A stretch of 64,000 nucleotides of DNA from a virus. The notes under the pieces were generated by a model. It ran no database searches, was not told where the DNA came from, and saw nothing but the letters and a program-made list of their open reading frames with translations. The number at the start of each line of letters is the position of its first letter. Position 1 is the first letter of the stretch. The translations under genes were made by a program, and so were the position numbers. The DNA is taken from the IMG/VR virus record IMGVR_UViG_3300048835_000978, positions 1-64,000 of that record; one strand, 5' to 3'. Positions 56,264-64,000 of this stretch are shown piece by piece.

Positions 56264-57296
56264 GGTCGTTTTCCTCGCTAGATTGCTCATCGGCTTCATC
56301 CTGGAAGGTCATAATGTTGCCAAGGTGATCCAGGGCGCGAACCACCAGACTGATTTTTTCCGAATACACTTGGGTCGTTTGCACGGCCCCGTCCTCTTTT
56401 TCCTCTTCATCGCGGGACACCAGATAGGTGATCTTTTTGGCGGTCCCGCGAACAACGTGTGGCGGCTCGTCTGGCGGCGACACGATGCCATCCAGGTGCC
56501 CAGCGGTAAGCAATAGGGCTCGATGCCCCTTGCCTAACGACATGGGCGGCCGAGCGATGCCGCGATCGACTTGCGGTTGCAAGTGCTGATTGAGCGGCGA
56601 ACGATCGACCATTTCCCAGGCTTCTTCGTCGGTCAGCATCGACTTGCGGAAGGTCGTGGGGCCTGGAGTCGCCGGAATGGCGTACAGTCCAGGGGAATCG
56701 CTCGCCTCAGTCGACCACTTGCGAAGCCATGAGGCTTCTGCTTTTTCGCGCTTCACGCCAAAGATGACCACTTCCTTGTACTGCCGGTGAGCAGCCAGGT
56801 AGGGCATCCAGGCGATCTGCCTGTATCGCCCCAGAAGCGTGTCGCAGATGTCCGATCGAGTCATCACGTCGGCCGGACAGGCGAGGCACATCACCCCGCC
56901 TGGCGCCAGTAGATCGGTGCAGCGGCGAAGGAATTGACCCTCGACGCGAACACCCCCGCCCAGCTCAAAGTCATAAGGCGGGTTGCACCAGATGAACCCG
57001 AACCGGCTGTGCGGGCTGACTGACACCGAGTTGAAGTCGGAGTAAAGAACCGTCGCCCCTTCGAGCAAGGCGGCGGCCTCGCGCGATCGGGTGCGGTCCA
57101 ACTCCACGGCATAGACCATCTCCGGCGGAACATGCAAGGCGTCGGCGAACTGCTTGGCGGCAGCACCAGCGCCACAGCATGGGTCCAGGAAAGCAAAACG
57201 GCCGCCAGTTGGCGGCCGAAGATGCTTGACGATGGAAGCGACGACTGGGGGCGGAACCGGGAAAAAACCACCGCGCTTTTGGCCTTCGAGCCTCAT
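56235..57296 (-). CDS. DUF6094-type DNA methyltransferase
   Basis: 353 residues. SAM-binding LDPCCGAGA (37-45) and catalytic CNPPYD (104-109), typical of N6-adenine or related DNA methylases; GGVMCLACPADV follows. C-terminal part is acidic (EEEKEDGAVQ, EENDHEQGSDSEE). This family often occurs with a helicase in phage and mobile elements. It could methylate phage DNA against host restriction. Target site unknown. Confidence 0.82.
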   Translation of the reverse strand: MRLEGQKRGGFFPVPPPVVASIVKHLRPPTGGRFAFLDPCCGAGAAAKQFADALHVPPEMVYAVELDRTRSREAAALLEGATVLYSDFNSVSVSPHSRFGFIWCNPPYDFELGGGVRVEGQFLRRCTDLLAPGGVMCLACPADVMTRSDICDTLLGRYRQIAWMPYLAAHRQYKEVVIFGVKREKAEASWLRKWSTEASDSPGLYAIPATPGPTTFRKSMLTDEEAWEMVDRSPLNQHLQPQVDRGIARPPMSLGKGHRALLLTAGHLDGIVSPPDEPPHVVRGTAKKITYLVSRDEEEKEDGAVQTTQVYSEKISLVVRALDHLGNIMTFQDEADEQSSEENDHEQGSDSEE

Positions 57297-57793
57297 CTTA
57301 AGGATTCCTTTCTGTTGCTGATCTGAATGAACTCAATGTTTGGACCCATGTAAGTTGCGATGCTGCCGTAAATTAAAACAGGCATGTCCAACTTATGCTC
57401 GCGGGCTTCGGCGATGATGTCTCGGAACGTCTCACGATCCAGGATACCGGGTCCAGATGTATTGAAAATCAAGAAGTGACCAACATTTTTGGCTACGGCA
57501 AAAAGATGTCGACCGTCAACACGAGTAATGCGCTTGGCGACCTTTTCATCCGGCCAGCACTGAACGAATTCGGCGTCAGCTCGCCGCTGCCACGCTTCTC
57601 GATCATTGATCCAATTGCGTGTTTCTGGCGTTAGGCAGTAGGCAGGAACAAGAACTTCAGAATGCGGGTTGCGAAATATGGCGTATCTAGCATTCAGTGG
57701 CCCTGTCGGTCCCGTCCAGCCGGAGAATTGACCACGAGTCCACTTCACCTTGCCAGTTACAAAATCCTTGTAGGTGTGCTTCGTAGCCTTCAT
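57293..57793 (-). CDS. Hypothetical protein
   Basis: 166 residues. GQFSGWTGPTGPLNARYAIF start, WINDREAWQRRADAEF middle, GRHLFAVAKNVGHFLIF and IYGSIATYMGP end. No domain recognised. Coupled to the methyltransferase gene by a four-base overlap. Confidence 0.55.
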   Translation of the reverse strand: MKATKHTYKDFVTGKVKWTRGQFSGWTGPTGPLNARYAIFRNPHSEVLVPAYCLTPETRNWINDREAWQRRADAEFVQCWPDEKVAKRITRVDGRHLFAVAKNVGHFLIFNTSGPGILDRETFRDIIAEAREHKLDMPVLIYGSIATYMGPNIEFIQISNRKESLR

Positions 57794-58069
57794 TCATACA
57801 CCGCCTTTCTTATGCCCGAATAAATGCCACACAAACGGCGTCTGCTGGAACGTGGCAATGAATTCCAGCGTCGCCAACTGGGCTTCGTCGATCTCATGCC
57901 CGGTGCCGAAGATATGAAACACGCGGCTAACTCGCTGTGCCTTTGGATCGACCAGAGCCCAGAGACATGGCTGACCATCCTGGCATTCGACATGTAGGAT
58001 GCGAGCATTGGCCGGCATTTCGATCACGACGGCATTGTTGATTGGGAATGTAAACTTCCAGATCGTCAT
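57794..58069 (-). CDS. DUF7352-like phage protein
   Basis: 91 residues: IWKFTFPINNAVVIEMPANA, ILHVECQDGQPCLWALVDP, IFGTGHEID: a pattern seen in many phage genomes (DUF7352). Function unknown. Starts in the gap before the next gene. Confidence 0.68.
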   Translation of the reverse strand: MTIWKFTFPINNAVVIEMPANARILHVECQDGQPCLWALVDPKAQRVSRVFHIFGTGHEIDEAQLATLEFIATFQQTPFVWHLFGHKKGGV

Positions 58070-58083
58070 TGTTACTGCCTCTC

Positions 58084-58314
58084 TTAAATGTAAGCCCCGA
58101 TGAACCGCTTCACTTCTGCGGACGGCTCTGGGGTGATGTCATAATGGAAACCACGGACGCCATAGCTCGGATGCGTCTCGCCGACTGGAATGTCGGCATC
58201 GCACGTCGCGATACATCCGACGCACAATCCGTAGCCAGCGTCGCGATTCCACCACTGCCTGCCGATCGCCTCGTCACCACAGCAGCAGCACGTTAGTCGC
58301 TTGGGTCGTGTCAT
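58084..58314 (-). CDS. Small zinc-finger protein
   Basis: 76 residues from ATG 58314 (TGATG overlap with the previous stop). RLTCCCCGDEAIGRQ and YGLCVGCIATC form a zinc site, followed by a polar tail. No family recognised. Confidence 0.58.
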   Translation of the reverse strand: MTRPKRLTCCCCGDEAIGRQWWNRDAGYGLCVGCIATCDADIPVGETHPSYGVRGFHYDITPEPSAEVKRFIGAYI

Positions 58315-58511
58315 CACTCGCCAGCCTTCCAATTCAGGTCGCGAATATGGCCGATAACCACAACGCATGGCAGGCCAATTACAAGGCCATGCGTCGTGCC
58401 GCAGTACGTTGGTCCGAATGACACGAACCAACGCCACCATGCCAGCGGACGGCGCTCGAATGAGAGCCAGCAGCGGGTGGTGGATATGTCGCCGAAGCTG
58501 ATGTACTTCAC
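58314..58511 (-). CDS. Small hypothetical protein
   Basis: 65 residues from ATG 58511 (ATGA overlap). Aromatic-rich (RRPLAWWRWFVSFG) with a hydrophobic GLVIGLPCVVVIG segment, possibly a membrane segment. No family. Confidence 0.5.
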   Translation of the reverse strand: MKYISFGDISTTRCWLSFERRPLAWWRWFVSFGPTYCGTTHGLVIGLPCVVVIGHIRDLNWKAGE

Positions 58512-58885
58512 GATGCACCGCTTTCCAGGATGGTAAGCTTGCTAGCCACGCGGCGAGCGGCATTAAGCGCTCGATGCAAGGTAGCCTGCTCACCTATGTT
58601 GTTGCTGATGTAATACGACACGTCGCTGTCGGCCAGCAGGTCGTGACACTGCCGAAGCGCCTCACGCAACTCGCCAATCATGTCTGCCTCAGCGCACTCT
58701 GTTGCTCGCTCGCCAAAGTGCTTGACGTAGCTGTTCCATGCGGCCACGACGAGACGGCCATCGTTGTCGCCGGTGAGCCCCACGACGCCGCTCTTGTCGT
58801 GGTCCGTGCGAATGAATCGAACGTCGGCGTTCCATTGCTGGCGTTCTGCCAAGTAAAGCTTGCCGCGTGTGAATTCCTGGCTCAT
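58508..58885 (-). CDS. Hypothetical protein
   Basis: 125 residues. GKLYLAERQQWNADVRFIRT and DNDGRLVVAAWNSYVKHFGE resemble small phage proteins with an SH3-like or RNA-binding fold; the rest is helical. Function unknown. Confidence 0.55.
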   Translation of the reverse strand: MSQEFTRGKLYLAERQQWNADVRFIRTDHDKSGVVGLTGDNDGRLVVAAWNSYVKHFGERATECAEADMIGELREALRQCHDLLADSDVSYYISNNIGEQATLHRALNAARRVASKLTILESGAS

Positions 58886-59115
58886 GTCAATCTCCGAATT
58901 TGAATCAGTTCCAGTTCATGGTCCCATAGCCACTGGTCCTGGCCCTGGTAGCCCGGCGGATTGCGGCCATGCACGATGACGTTTTCCAAGTCGACTTCGC
59001 GAACCAGCGTCGCGCGTCGCCCCTGGCGGTCGGGCAGCTTGTTACGCACGACGCGGCCGATGAAGCCGGTGGTTTCGTGACGCACAAGCTGCCCACGGCG
59101 TAGTGCTCGGATCAT
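58882..59115 (-). CDS. Small basic SH3-like protein
   Basis: 77 residues. RRGQLVRHETTGFIGRVVRN and VDLENVIVHGRNPPGY suggest a small beta barrel; ends LELIQIRRLT. No family. Coupled to its neighbours by four-base overlaps. Confidence 0.55.
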   Translation of the reverse strand: MIRALRRGQLVRHETTGFIGRVVRNKLPDRQGRRATLVREVDLENVIVHGRNPPGYQGQDQWLWDHELELIQIRRLT

Positions 59116-60131
59116 TTGCGGCCTTTGCCTTTCGGTTGGAGCAGTGCCGCGGCGGCCTCGGCCTGGTTGTCGACTGCCACGGCATGCGGGGTCATGCCAT
59201 CGGTATCCTTGATCTGCTTGGCTCCGTGCTCCAGCAGCAGTTGGATGTTGTCGACGGCGTTGAAGTAGGCGGCGTAATGCAACGCGGTCCAGGGGTCATC
59301 TTCGGCCCGTAGATTCACGTCTGCGTCGGCGTTGAGCAGTTCGCTCAAGATCAGCAGATGCTCCGGCTTCTTGTAGCAGCACACCTTGCAGATGGCCTGG
59401 AAGCCTTCGTGCTCGCAGTTGGGCGACAATCCACGAGCGAGCAAATCCTGAACGCGGTTCACGTCGCCGCGGTGAATGGCGGCAAACAGGGCCTTCGGAG
59501 TCGGCGTATCGTCGCGCGGCTTGCGAGGCGCGTTACTTCGCTTTCCTGACGACTTGAATTCGCTCGACTGGATGCCGGTGCCATTGGCCCACGAGGCAAC
59601 GGCGTCGCGAATCGTGTTGCCTGCATCCTCTTCCGGCACGAGCGTTGACAGGGCGCCAACGATTGCAGTGTCGCCATGCGGCAGCACAAAGCCGAGCGTG
59701 CCCCGCGAGATGCCGATACCATTGTCTGGCTGGATGTCGAGCAGCAGGGCAATTTCTGGCAGCTCGGCTTGCTTGGCATATTCGAGCAGCTTGCCGAGCG
59801 TTTCCGTCGAGAGGACTGTCACGGAGTTGTAAGTGACGGACTCGATGACCTTAGCGACCGGCGGGAGCTTGCCGGGGTCTTTTAGGGCGATCACTTTTTC
59901 GAGAGCCAGCGATTTAGTTGCTCGCTTTGCCGTCAATTGCTCCAGGTGGCAAGCCTCGAAAACCTTGTCGGGCTCATTGGCTGCATTGTCAACCGACACG
60001 GCGATCGCGATCCGGCTATCGGTGGCCAGTAGTCGCTGGCTCTTGCTGTCGAACATCGCGACGTGCAGTGCGTATCGCCCTGGTTCGCCGCAGATCGGGG
60101 CTACGTTGTGAATGCGGGTTAGGGTTGGCAT
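59112..60131 (-). CDS. Sliding clamp-like N-terminus with ankyrin repeats
   Basis: 339 residues from ATG 60131, with GGAG nine bases upstream. First ~180 residues have LLATDSRIAIAVSVD and TLGKLLEYAKQAELPEIALLL, GFVLPHG, resembling the 'LATDGHRLA ... GVIMP' segments of DnaN-type clamps. The C-terminal ~120 residues are ankyrin repeats (ALFAAIHRGDVNRVQDLL, DPWTALHYAAYFNAVDNIQLLL, DGMTPHAVAVDNQAEAAAAL). A linker rich in Arg/Lys joins them. The fusion is unusual. Ankyrin part is clear; clamp part is a weak match. Confidence 0.6.
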   Translation of the reverse strand: MPTLTRIHNVAPICGEPGRYALHVAMFDSKSQRLLATDSRIAIAVSVDNAANEPDKVFEACHLEQLTAKRATKSLALEKVIALKDPGKLPPVAKVIESVTYNSVTVLSTETLGKLLEYAKQAELPEIALLLDIQPDNGIGISRGTLGFVLPHGDTAIVGALSTLVPEEDAGNTIRDAVASWANGTGIQSSEFKSSGKRSNAPRKPRDDTPTPKALFAAIHRGDVNRVQDLLARGLSPNCEHEGFQAICKVCCYKKPEHLLILSELLNADADVNLRAEDDPWTALHYAAYFNAVDNIQLLLEHGAKQIKDTDGMTPHAVAVDNQAEAAAALLQPKGKGRK

Positions 60132-60147
60132 GGTTGATTGCTCCAAA

Positions 60148-60185
60148 AGAAAACCGCCGGGCGCGACTGATGCCACGCCCGGCGG
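60148..60185 (-). terminator. Intrinsic terminator before clamp-ankyrin gene
   Basis: CCGCCGGGCG (60154-60163) and CGCCCGGCGG (60176-60185), perfect ten-base stem with a 12-base loop; minus-strand TTTTCTTTTGG follows. It ends the transcript of 60206-60760. Confidence 0.85.
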
Positions 60186-60205
60186 CGGTGATGGGAAGAT
60201 GGTTA

Positions 60206-60760
60206 TTAAATGCTAGCGGCAGCGACCGGCAGCTTAAAACTGCGCTCAAATCGCAGGCCGAGGCGATTCGCTTCCGCTTGCGATCGCTCCAGTTCGGACT
60301 TGATTGCGGTAAGCGACTCCTGCTCTTGAGTCAGTTCCTTTTCGAGCGATTCAACCTTGCTTTCCCGCATGCGGACCTGACCCTCGATTTGAAAGACGCG
60401 GCCACGAGCAAATGCGAGCGGATGAACGGCCAGCAGAACCGCCTTGGCGATGTCCCTGACTGTCTTGCGAGCGACATCAGTCGGGTTGTCGTCGCATCCA
60501 CCCGGCTTGTATTGCGTCCGACGTGTGTAGTCACGAGCACGGAAGAATTTTCCATCGCTGTGGCGAATCGCGTCGTGATAATGATTGCGATCGACCTTTT
60601 CTAAGTCGACGTTACCACGATACTCGACGCCGTTAATCGTGAGCGAATCGAACCTCATGTAAACCTGTTCTTCGGACCTTACGTCGTACTCAACTTCGCC
60701 GTACTTCGTCTTAACGGTGCCCTCGCGATCTTTCAGGACGCTGGGGGTGATAACGATCAT
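60206..60760 (-). CDS. Hypothetical protein with C-terminal coiled coil
   Basis: 184 residues. Beta-type N-terminal part (VKTKYGEVEYDVRSEEQVYM) and a coiled coil (ESKVESLEKELTQEQESLTAI). No family recognised. Followed by a strong terminator. Confidence 0.6.
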   Translation of the reverse strand: MIVITPSVLKDREGTVKTKYGEVEYDVRSEEQVYMRFDSLTINGVEYRGNVDLEKVDRNHYHDAIRHSDGKFFRARDYTRRTQYKPGGCDDNPTDVARKTVRDIAKAVLLAVHPLAFARGRVFQIEGQVRMRESKVESLEKELTQEQESLTAIKSELERSQAEANRLGLRFERSFKLPVAAASI

Positions 60761-60824
60761 GGTTATGCTCCAGAACTAAGGTTTAATGAAAAGCAATCTG
60801 CCCAACAGTCAGCCGCCCGGTAGA

Positions 60825-61400
60825 TCAGGCGTACCACGAGCAATAATGAGCCTCGTTGTCGCCAGTCGGTGTGGCGTAGCCGTGACTCATGCGGATGCCG
60901 CCCTCGCCAATCGTCTTTCGCATCGGCGGGCCAATAAACTTGTCACGAGCCGGCATGCGACGATCGGCCATGCCGTTGTAGTCACCTTGGCTTCCAGGAA
61001 CGGTGCGGCTGCCGATCTCCCGCATGGTGATCGTGCAGCCCTTTTTCTCGGTGACTTGATAGAAGTCGCAGTTTGTTTGCTCGTAGCCCCACGAGCAATG
61101 CAATAGTGTGCCGACGTTGATAATCTCGACCATCTTAGCGATGTCGGCGGCGCGGCGACCCTTGCGAGCAGACTTGTGAGTCTCGCGAGAATCAGCCGAC
61201 CCCTTTTCCTTGCGTATGAAGGCGGCGGCCTTTTCAGCGTTGTCGAAGTAGTAATGAGCAGTCGGCTTTCGAGCCCGGCCCACCCACAACTTGACGCCGA
61301 CTCTGCCAGTGGCAGAGTACGAGTAAGTGACCCAGCGAATGTCTTTGTAGGACTCGGCGTCAGCCGGCGGCAGGTCGGTAAGGAAGGAACGTCGTGCCAT
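60825..61400 (-). CDS. Conserved phage protein (LPD-like)
   Basis: 191 residues from ATG 61400. WGYEQTNCDFYQVTEKKGC and ITMREIGSRTV match a module common in phage polyvalent proteins: 'sWGYDQTNIDfYqVv...g..v.ire'. Function unknown. Other parts: VKLWVGRARKPTAHYYF. Confidence 0.68.
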   Translation of the reverse strand: MARRSFLTDLPPADAESYKDIRWVTYSYSATGRVGVKLWVGRARKPTAHYYFDNAEKAAAFIRKEKGSADSRETHKSARKGRRAADIAKMVEIINVGTLLHCSWGYEQTNCDFYQVTEKKGCTITMREIGSRTVPGSQGDYNGMADRRMPARDKFIGPPMRKTIGEGGIRMSHGYATPTGDNEAHYCSWYA

Positions 61401-61457
61401 GATGAAATTCTCCACTAGGGTTTAAGGAAACGTGAATGCCGCCAGGCGGCAGCTGGT

Positions 61458-61664
61458 CTACTCCATTTCGATCACACAGGCGTTGGATGTTATGGGTTCG
61501 TCCATGTCATCGTCGATGCCGTGCTCGTTAAAATCTTCCTTGTCGGCATCTTCCTCGAAATGCCGAGCATTAGTTGCCCGTAGGTATCGATCGCCATAAT
61601 TAACGACGACCTTGGCCTTTGGGTGCATACGTTTCAGGTAAAGCAATAAATCTTCGACCAACAT
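61458..61664 (-). CDS. Small acidic protein
   Basis: 68 residues from ATG 61664 with GGAGAG eight bases upstream. DLLLYLKRMHPKAKVVVNYGD then an acidic tail (HFEEDADKEDFNEHGIDDDM). No family. Confidence 0.58.
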   Translation of the reverse strand: MLVEDLLLYLKRMHPKAKVVVNYGDRYLRATNARHFEEDADKEDFNEHGIDDDMDEPITSNACVIEME

Positions 61665-61710
61665 GACTTGCTCTCCAGCTTTTGAAGTTGGCTGCCCGGT
61701 GCCACAGCGG

Positions 61711-61929
61711 CTACTCGGCGATGCGAACGAAGTGCGGAATGCCATCCGCGTCGTCAACTAGAACGTGAACGGCTTGCGGCTTCATGCGAAACCTCTCGTA
61801 AACTGCCCGATCGGCGTCCGGCCGTCGCATGGCAATCTGCATGAGGCGCTGAGCCTCGTCGAAGTCGCCAGCGTTGCGGGCCTTGAAAGATGCTTCGAGT
61901 AAATCAGCCGTGGTTGCTTCGTTATCCAT
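61711..61929 (-). CDS. Small hypothetical protein
   Basis: 72 residues. LLEASFKARNAGDFDEAQRL helix, then basic and beta end (AVHVLVDDADGIPHFVRI). No family recognised. Overlaps the HNH gene by eight bases. Confidence 0.55.
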   Translation of the reverse strand: MDNEATTADLLEASFKARNAGDFDEAQRLMQIAMRRPDADRAVYERFRMKPQAVHVLVDDADGIPHFVRIAE

Positions 61930-62578
61930 ATTGTCTCCTTTCTCCTGACTTAATCCGCCTTACATGGCGAACTGTTATACCGAAAGTCTTGGCTATTACC
62001 GACAAGCTAATGCCTCTTTCGATCTTGTTGTGTATCCGCTTAATATCTTCATTGCTCAATCGGGCCATTCCATGCCTTTCCCCACGGTTTGATGTCCCAT
62101 GATTAACACGATCCATTTGGTTTGAGCTAACTGTGCCCCACCGAAGGTTGTCTAGTCGGCAGTCAAGCGGATTGCCGTTTCTGTGACACCCCTCATAGCC
62201 TTGTGGCCTGGGACCAATAAAAGTTTCCAAGACAAGAATATGAACTTTCGTAAGTCGCGTTTGCGACCCATTACATAGCTTGACGGTCAAGTATTCTCCA
62301 GATACTCCGGGACTGAGAAGTTGGCCGGCGTACCCACCTTTATATCCAACATCTCTCCTTAGTCGTCCAAGATTGGATACTGAATACACTTGCTCAAACC
62401 CGACAACTGGGCGCCACAACTCGCCTTTAATGAAGTTCCTCCTCCCCATGTCCTTAATAATTAATTCCTTGGCGACAGCTCTCGCCGCTGCTCGCGTCAC
62501 ATACGGCCCTAGATTGCAACTGCCACCAGTAACCCACCAGGACTTGTCGGCACGACGCTGAATTCTCAGTTGAGCCAT
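61922..62578 (-). CDS. HNH homing-type endonuclease
   Basis: 218 residues from ATG 62578. NUMOD4-like GFEQVYSVSNLGRLRRD, HNH core (VHILVLETFIGPRPQG, CHRNGNPLDCRLDNL, RWGTVSSNQMD) and HTH end (IAKTFGITVRHVRRIKSGERR). The bases are AT-richer than its neighbours. Likely a recent insertion. Confidence 0.86.
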   Translation of the reverse strand: MAQLRIQRRADKSWWVTGGSCNLGPYVTRAAARAVAKELIIKDMGRRNFIKGELWRPVVGFEQVYSVSNLGRLRRDVGYKGGYAGQLLSPGVSGEYLTVKLCNGSQTRLTKVHILVLETFIGPRPQGYEGCHRNGNPLDCRLDNLRWGTVSSNQMDRVNHGTSNRGERHGMARLSNEDIKRIHNKIERGISLSVIAKTFGITVRHVRRIKSGERRQYG

Positions 62579-62859
62579 GCCGCCTCCAGTCTGGCAATCT
62601 CTGAACCCCAGTCGGTTCCGTCTACTGCAAGCGTGAAGTATACACGTTGCCCGCACCTGAGCCTTTTGAGAACAATTGGCTTGTCAGCCAGTGACTCAAC
62701 AGCCATGGCAAGCAGCCAGTGCGTTAATTCGTCGACACTCTGTTCGCAATCAACCGGCTTGCTTTTCTCGATAGCTTCACTGAGTAACTTGAAATCCATT
62801 CGAGAAACGCCGGGCATGCCAACTGCAAACTGAATAGGAATGTGAAGGTACGCCATCAT
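62566..62859 (-). CDS. Hypothetical phage protein
   Basis: 97 residues. DELTHWLLAMAVESLADKP and YFTLAVDGTDWGSEIARLEAAW; a helical protein with no known domain. Overlaps the HNH gene by 13 bases. Confidence 0.55.
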   Translation of the reverse strand: MMAYLHIPIQFAVGMPGVSRMDFKLLSEAIEKSKPVDCEQSVDELTHWLLAMAVESLADKPIVLKRLRCGQRVYFTLAVDGTDWGSEIARLEAAWLN

Positions 62860-63464
62860 GGGTACTCCGTTACGATGTGCCCGAATCGCTCACATGCCTC
62901 TTTGGTTTCCAAGGTATGCACAGCGACACGGCTAGTTAGATGGCCACGAATCCGCCGCGAGTCCCGGTAGGCCGATTGCTGCCATTCCGGGAAGCACTTG
63001 CGAAAGTCCGGCTCGTGGTCGGCTTTGAGATTGATTCGCCGATTGAGCGCCTGCATAAACTCACGACGGAACCCAGCCAGGCCGAGCCCCTCTGACATCC
63101 GATTCATGCGGATGCGGTTCGAGTCGGACTCTTTCAGCAGAGAAAATGCTCGCTTATACGCCGACGACATTTCCCGGACGTGCCTGTATCGCCACAGCGG
63201 CAGGGAGTTTCGATGCTCGACGAGAGCGTCGAAGATACATTGCTTGTCAGCGGCCGATGGCTCATGCCAATTGCCGCGATAATACTGGTCGACAACAAAG
63301 GCTTGTCGACCGCGATATGGTGCGGTGTGCAGCTTGTTGTGGTGCCACCGCAGCGGACGGCCAGCGTCACGACTAATCAGGTACGCGATCACTGAGCTAA
63401 CGCCCGCCAGCGTGACGAATCCGCCACTATCAGCACGACCGACATGCCATACTGGTAGTTTCAT
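62856..63464 (-). CDS. Hypothetical protein
   Basis: 202 residues from ATG 63464, in an ATGA overlap with the preceding small gene. LPVWHVGRADSGGFVTLAG start and Arg-rich, helical rest. No family recognised. Confidence 0.55.
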   Translation of the reverse strand: MKLPVWHVGRADSGGFVTLAGVSSVIAYLISRDAGRPLRWHHNKLHTAPYRGRQAFVVDQYYRGNWHEPSAADKQCIFDALVEHRNSLPLWRYRHVREMSSAYKRAFSLLKESDSNRIRMNRMSEGLGLAGFRREFMQALNRRINLKADHEPDFRKCFPEWQQSAYRDSRRIRGHLTSRVAVHTLETKEACERFGHIVTEYP

Positions 63465-63637
63465 TTGCGATTCCTCCGAAGTTGTTGCAGCTCTCGCCGA
63501 ACTATTTCGCGGGCGCCATGGGCTAAGTAGCTTCGCCACTGGCGGCCGCTGGGGCTCGACTTAGAGAGCTTTGTGTGGTCGTTGATCCACGCTTGCCCAC
63601 GAGTGAGCAAGCGGATCTTGTGGATGACTGGGTGCAT
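63461..63637 (-). CDS. Small basic protein (58 aa)
   Basis: 58 residues from ATG 63637 to TGA 63461, coupled to the next gene (ATGA). Starts MHPVIHKIRLLTRGQAWIN; Arg-rich end (LQQLRRNRK). Function unknown. Confidence 0.55.
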   Translation of the reverse strand: MHPVIHKIRLLTRGQAWINDHTKLSKSSPSGRQWRSYLAHGAREIVRRELQQLRRNRK

Positions 63638-63655
63638 TAAGTCGCTCCCGTTTGA

Positions 63656-64000
63656 TTAGCCGGCCAGCTTGAGCTGCGCGGCTTGATACAAGTGATACAT
63701 TCCGTTCGGCAGCCCCCTGCCGCGAATCCTGGCTTGATCGGCCTTGATCTCGACGACGCGCTTGCGAAGCGTGCCGACCGTGCGCGGATGGATGTCGATT
63801 TCCAGATGCCGCAGCAAGTCGACCAGATCGTCGCCGGAGACGTACTCGCCCTGCTTGACTTTGGCGGCGATGGCATCGATCCGCTTCTGTCGCTCGGCGG
63901 CTTTGTCGGCGAGTCGTTGCTGCTCCTTCGCCTCGCGCTCATCCCGGCGGCCTTGCAAGAACGCTTCATAGCGTTCGTGGCCAATGTACTTGCGGAACGC
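63656..64000 (-). CDS. Hypothetical protein, N-terminus outside the window
   Basis: At least 114 residues visible, open to the right edge (frame AFRKYIGHERYEAF continues upstream of the first start codon). A charged coiled coil (REAKEQQRLADKAAERQKRID) leads to a wHTH-like C-terminus (DLVDLLRHLEIDIHPRTVGTL RKRV). It may bind DNA. The start lies beyond the window. Confidence 0.6.
   Translation of the reverse strand, partial: AFRKYIGHERYEAFLQGRRDEREAKEQQRLADKAAERQKRIDAIAAKVKQGEYVSGDDLVDLLRHLEIDIHPRTVGTLRKRVVEIKADQARIRGRGLPNGMYHLYQAAQLKLAG

Noticed and set aside
48336-57296. Complete Dnd or DISARM defence system
   Set aside because: A PP-loop enzyme, ParB-like protein, helicase and methyltransferase are present, but other required components (DndA, DndD, DndE; DrmB-like) are not seen.
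1-64000. tRNA genes, rRNA, CRISPR arrays and integrase or attachment sites
   Set aside because: Searched by eye in the intergenic spaces; no cloverleaf with a CCA end, no regular spaced repeats, no tyrosine or serine recombinase motif recognised.
1-64000. High density of GATC and CGATCG
   Set aside because: Apparent throughout, but I could not count it reliably and it may follow from GC-rich Asp/Ile/Arg codons; a word-count against a Markov model would settle it.

Overview
The window is part of a tailed double-stranded DNA bacteriophage genome (or a prophage inside a host contig). Nearly every gene lies on the minus strand, packed end to end with stop/start overlaps, and the order is that of a siphovirus read right to left: early and accessory genes (about 64,000 to 40,000), packaging genes (39,600 to 36,400), portal and capsid genes (33,300 to 25,000), lysis and envelope genes (24,600 to 19,200), head-tail connector, tail tube, chaperones and tape measure (16,800 to 10,200), tail tip (10,200 to 7,500), and a sugar-biosynthesis and glycosyltransferase cassette (7,500 to 1). 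No sheath or baseplate genes, integrase, tRNA gene or CRISPR array was recognised. The genome is GC-rich. The heptose pathway, the lipoproteins and the peptidoglycan-type hydrolases point to a Gram-negative-type host with an LPS-like envelope. The SET-domain and histone-H1-like genes and the style of the small zinc proteins make a planctomycete-like host plausible, but that is inference.

Right part (64,000 to 40,000): small conserved phage proteins, a clamp-like/ankyrin protein, a DNA methyltransferase, a large SNF2-type helicase, a histone-H1-like protein in its own promoter-terminator unit, a PP-loop enzyme, a ParB-like protein, a SET-domain lysine methyltransferase, a probable small terminase, two nucleotide pyrophosphohydrolases, a ThyX thymidylate synthase carrying a foreign primase-like domain, an AAA+ ATPase next to an XRE regulator, and four HNH endonuclease genes that look like recent insertions. 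One gene (46417-46725) runs on the plus strand from a divergent control region.

Middle part (39,600 to 24,600): an RNA-polymerase alpha-CTD-like protein and an SPFH protein stand next to the large terminase; then come the portal, two adjacent effector-like proteins sharing a PAG..GGQF module (a zinc metallopeptidase interrupted by an amber codon and a probable PD-(D/E)XK nuclease), a Mu F-like head protein, a decoration-type protein, a prohead protease with a long extension, and the major capsid protein. Hairpin terminators follow the capsid gene and precede the decoration gene.

Left part (24,600 to 1): a lysis/envelope group with three lipoproteins of near-identical lipobox and two or three papain-like or CAP hydrolases, fibre-like proteins, connector and tail genes with a textbook -1 frameshift (GGGAAAC) between the two tail chaperone frames, the tape measure, and a surface-glycan cassette: HldE kinase and adenylyltransferase as separate genes, a GT9/FkbM fusion, two glycosyltransferases, a sulfotransferase-like gene and a polysaccharide deacetylase-like gene cut by the window edge.

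A dispersed element with consensus near AAAAATCTGs-TTGACGG-wTTTGAA, always 18 bases from a possible -10 box, occurs six times and is the best candidate for the phage's own promoter class.
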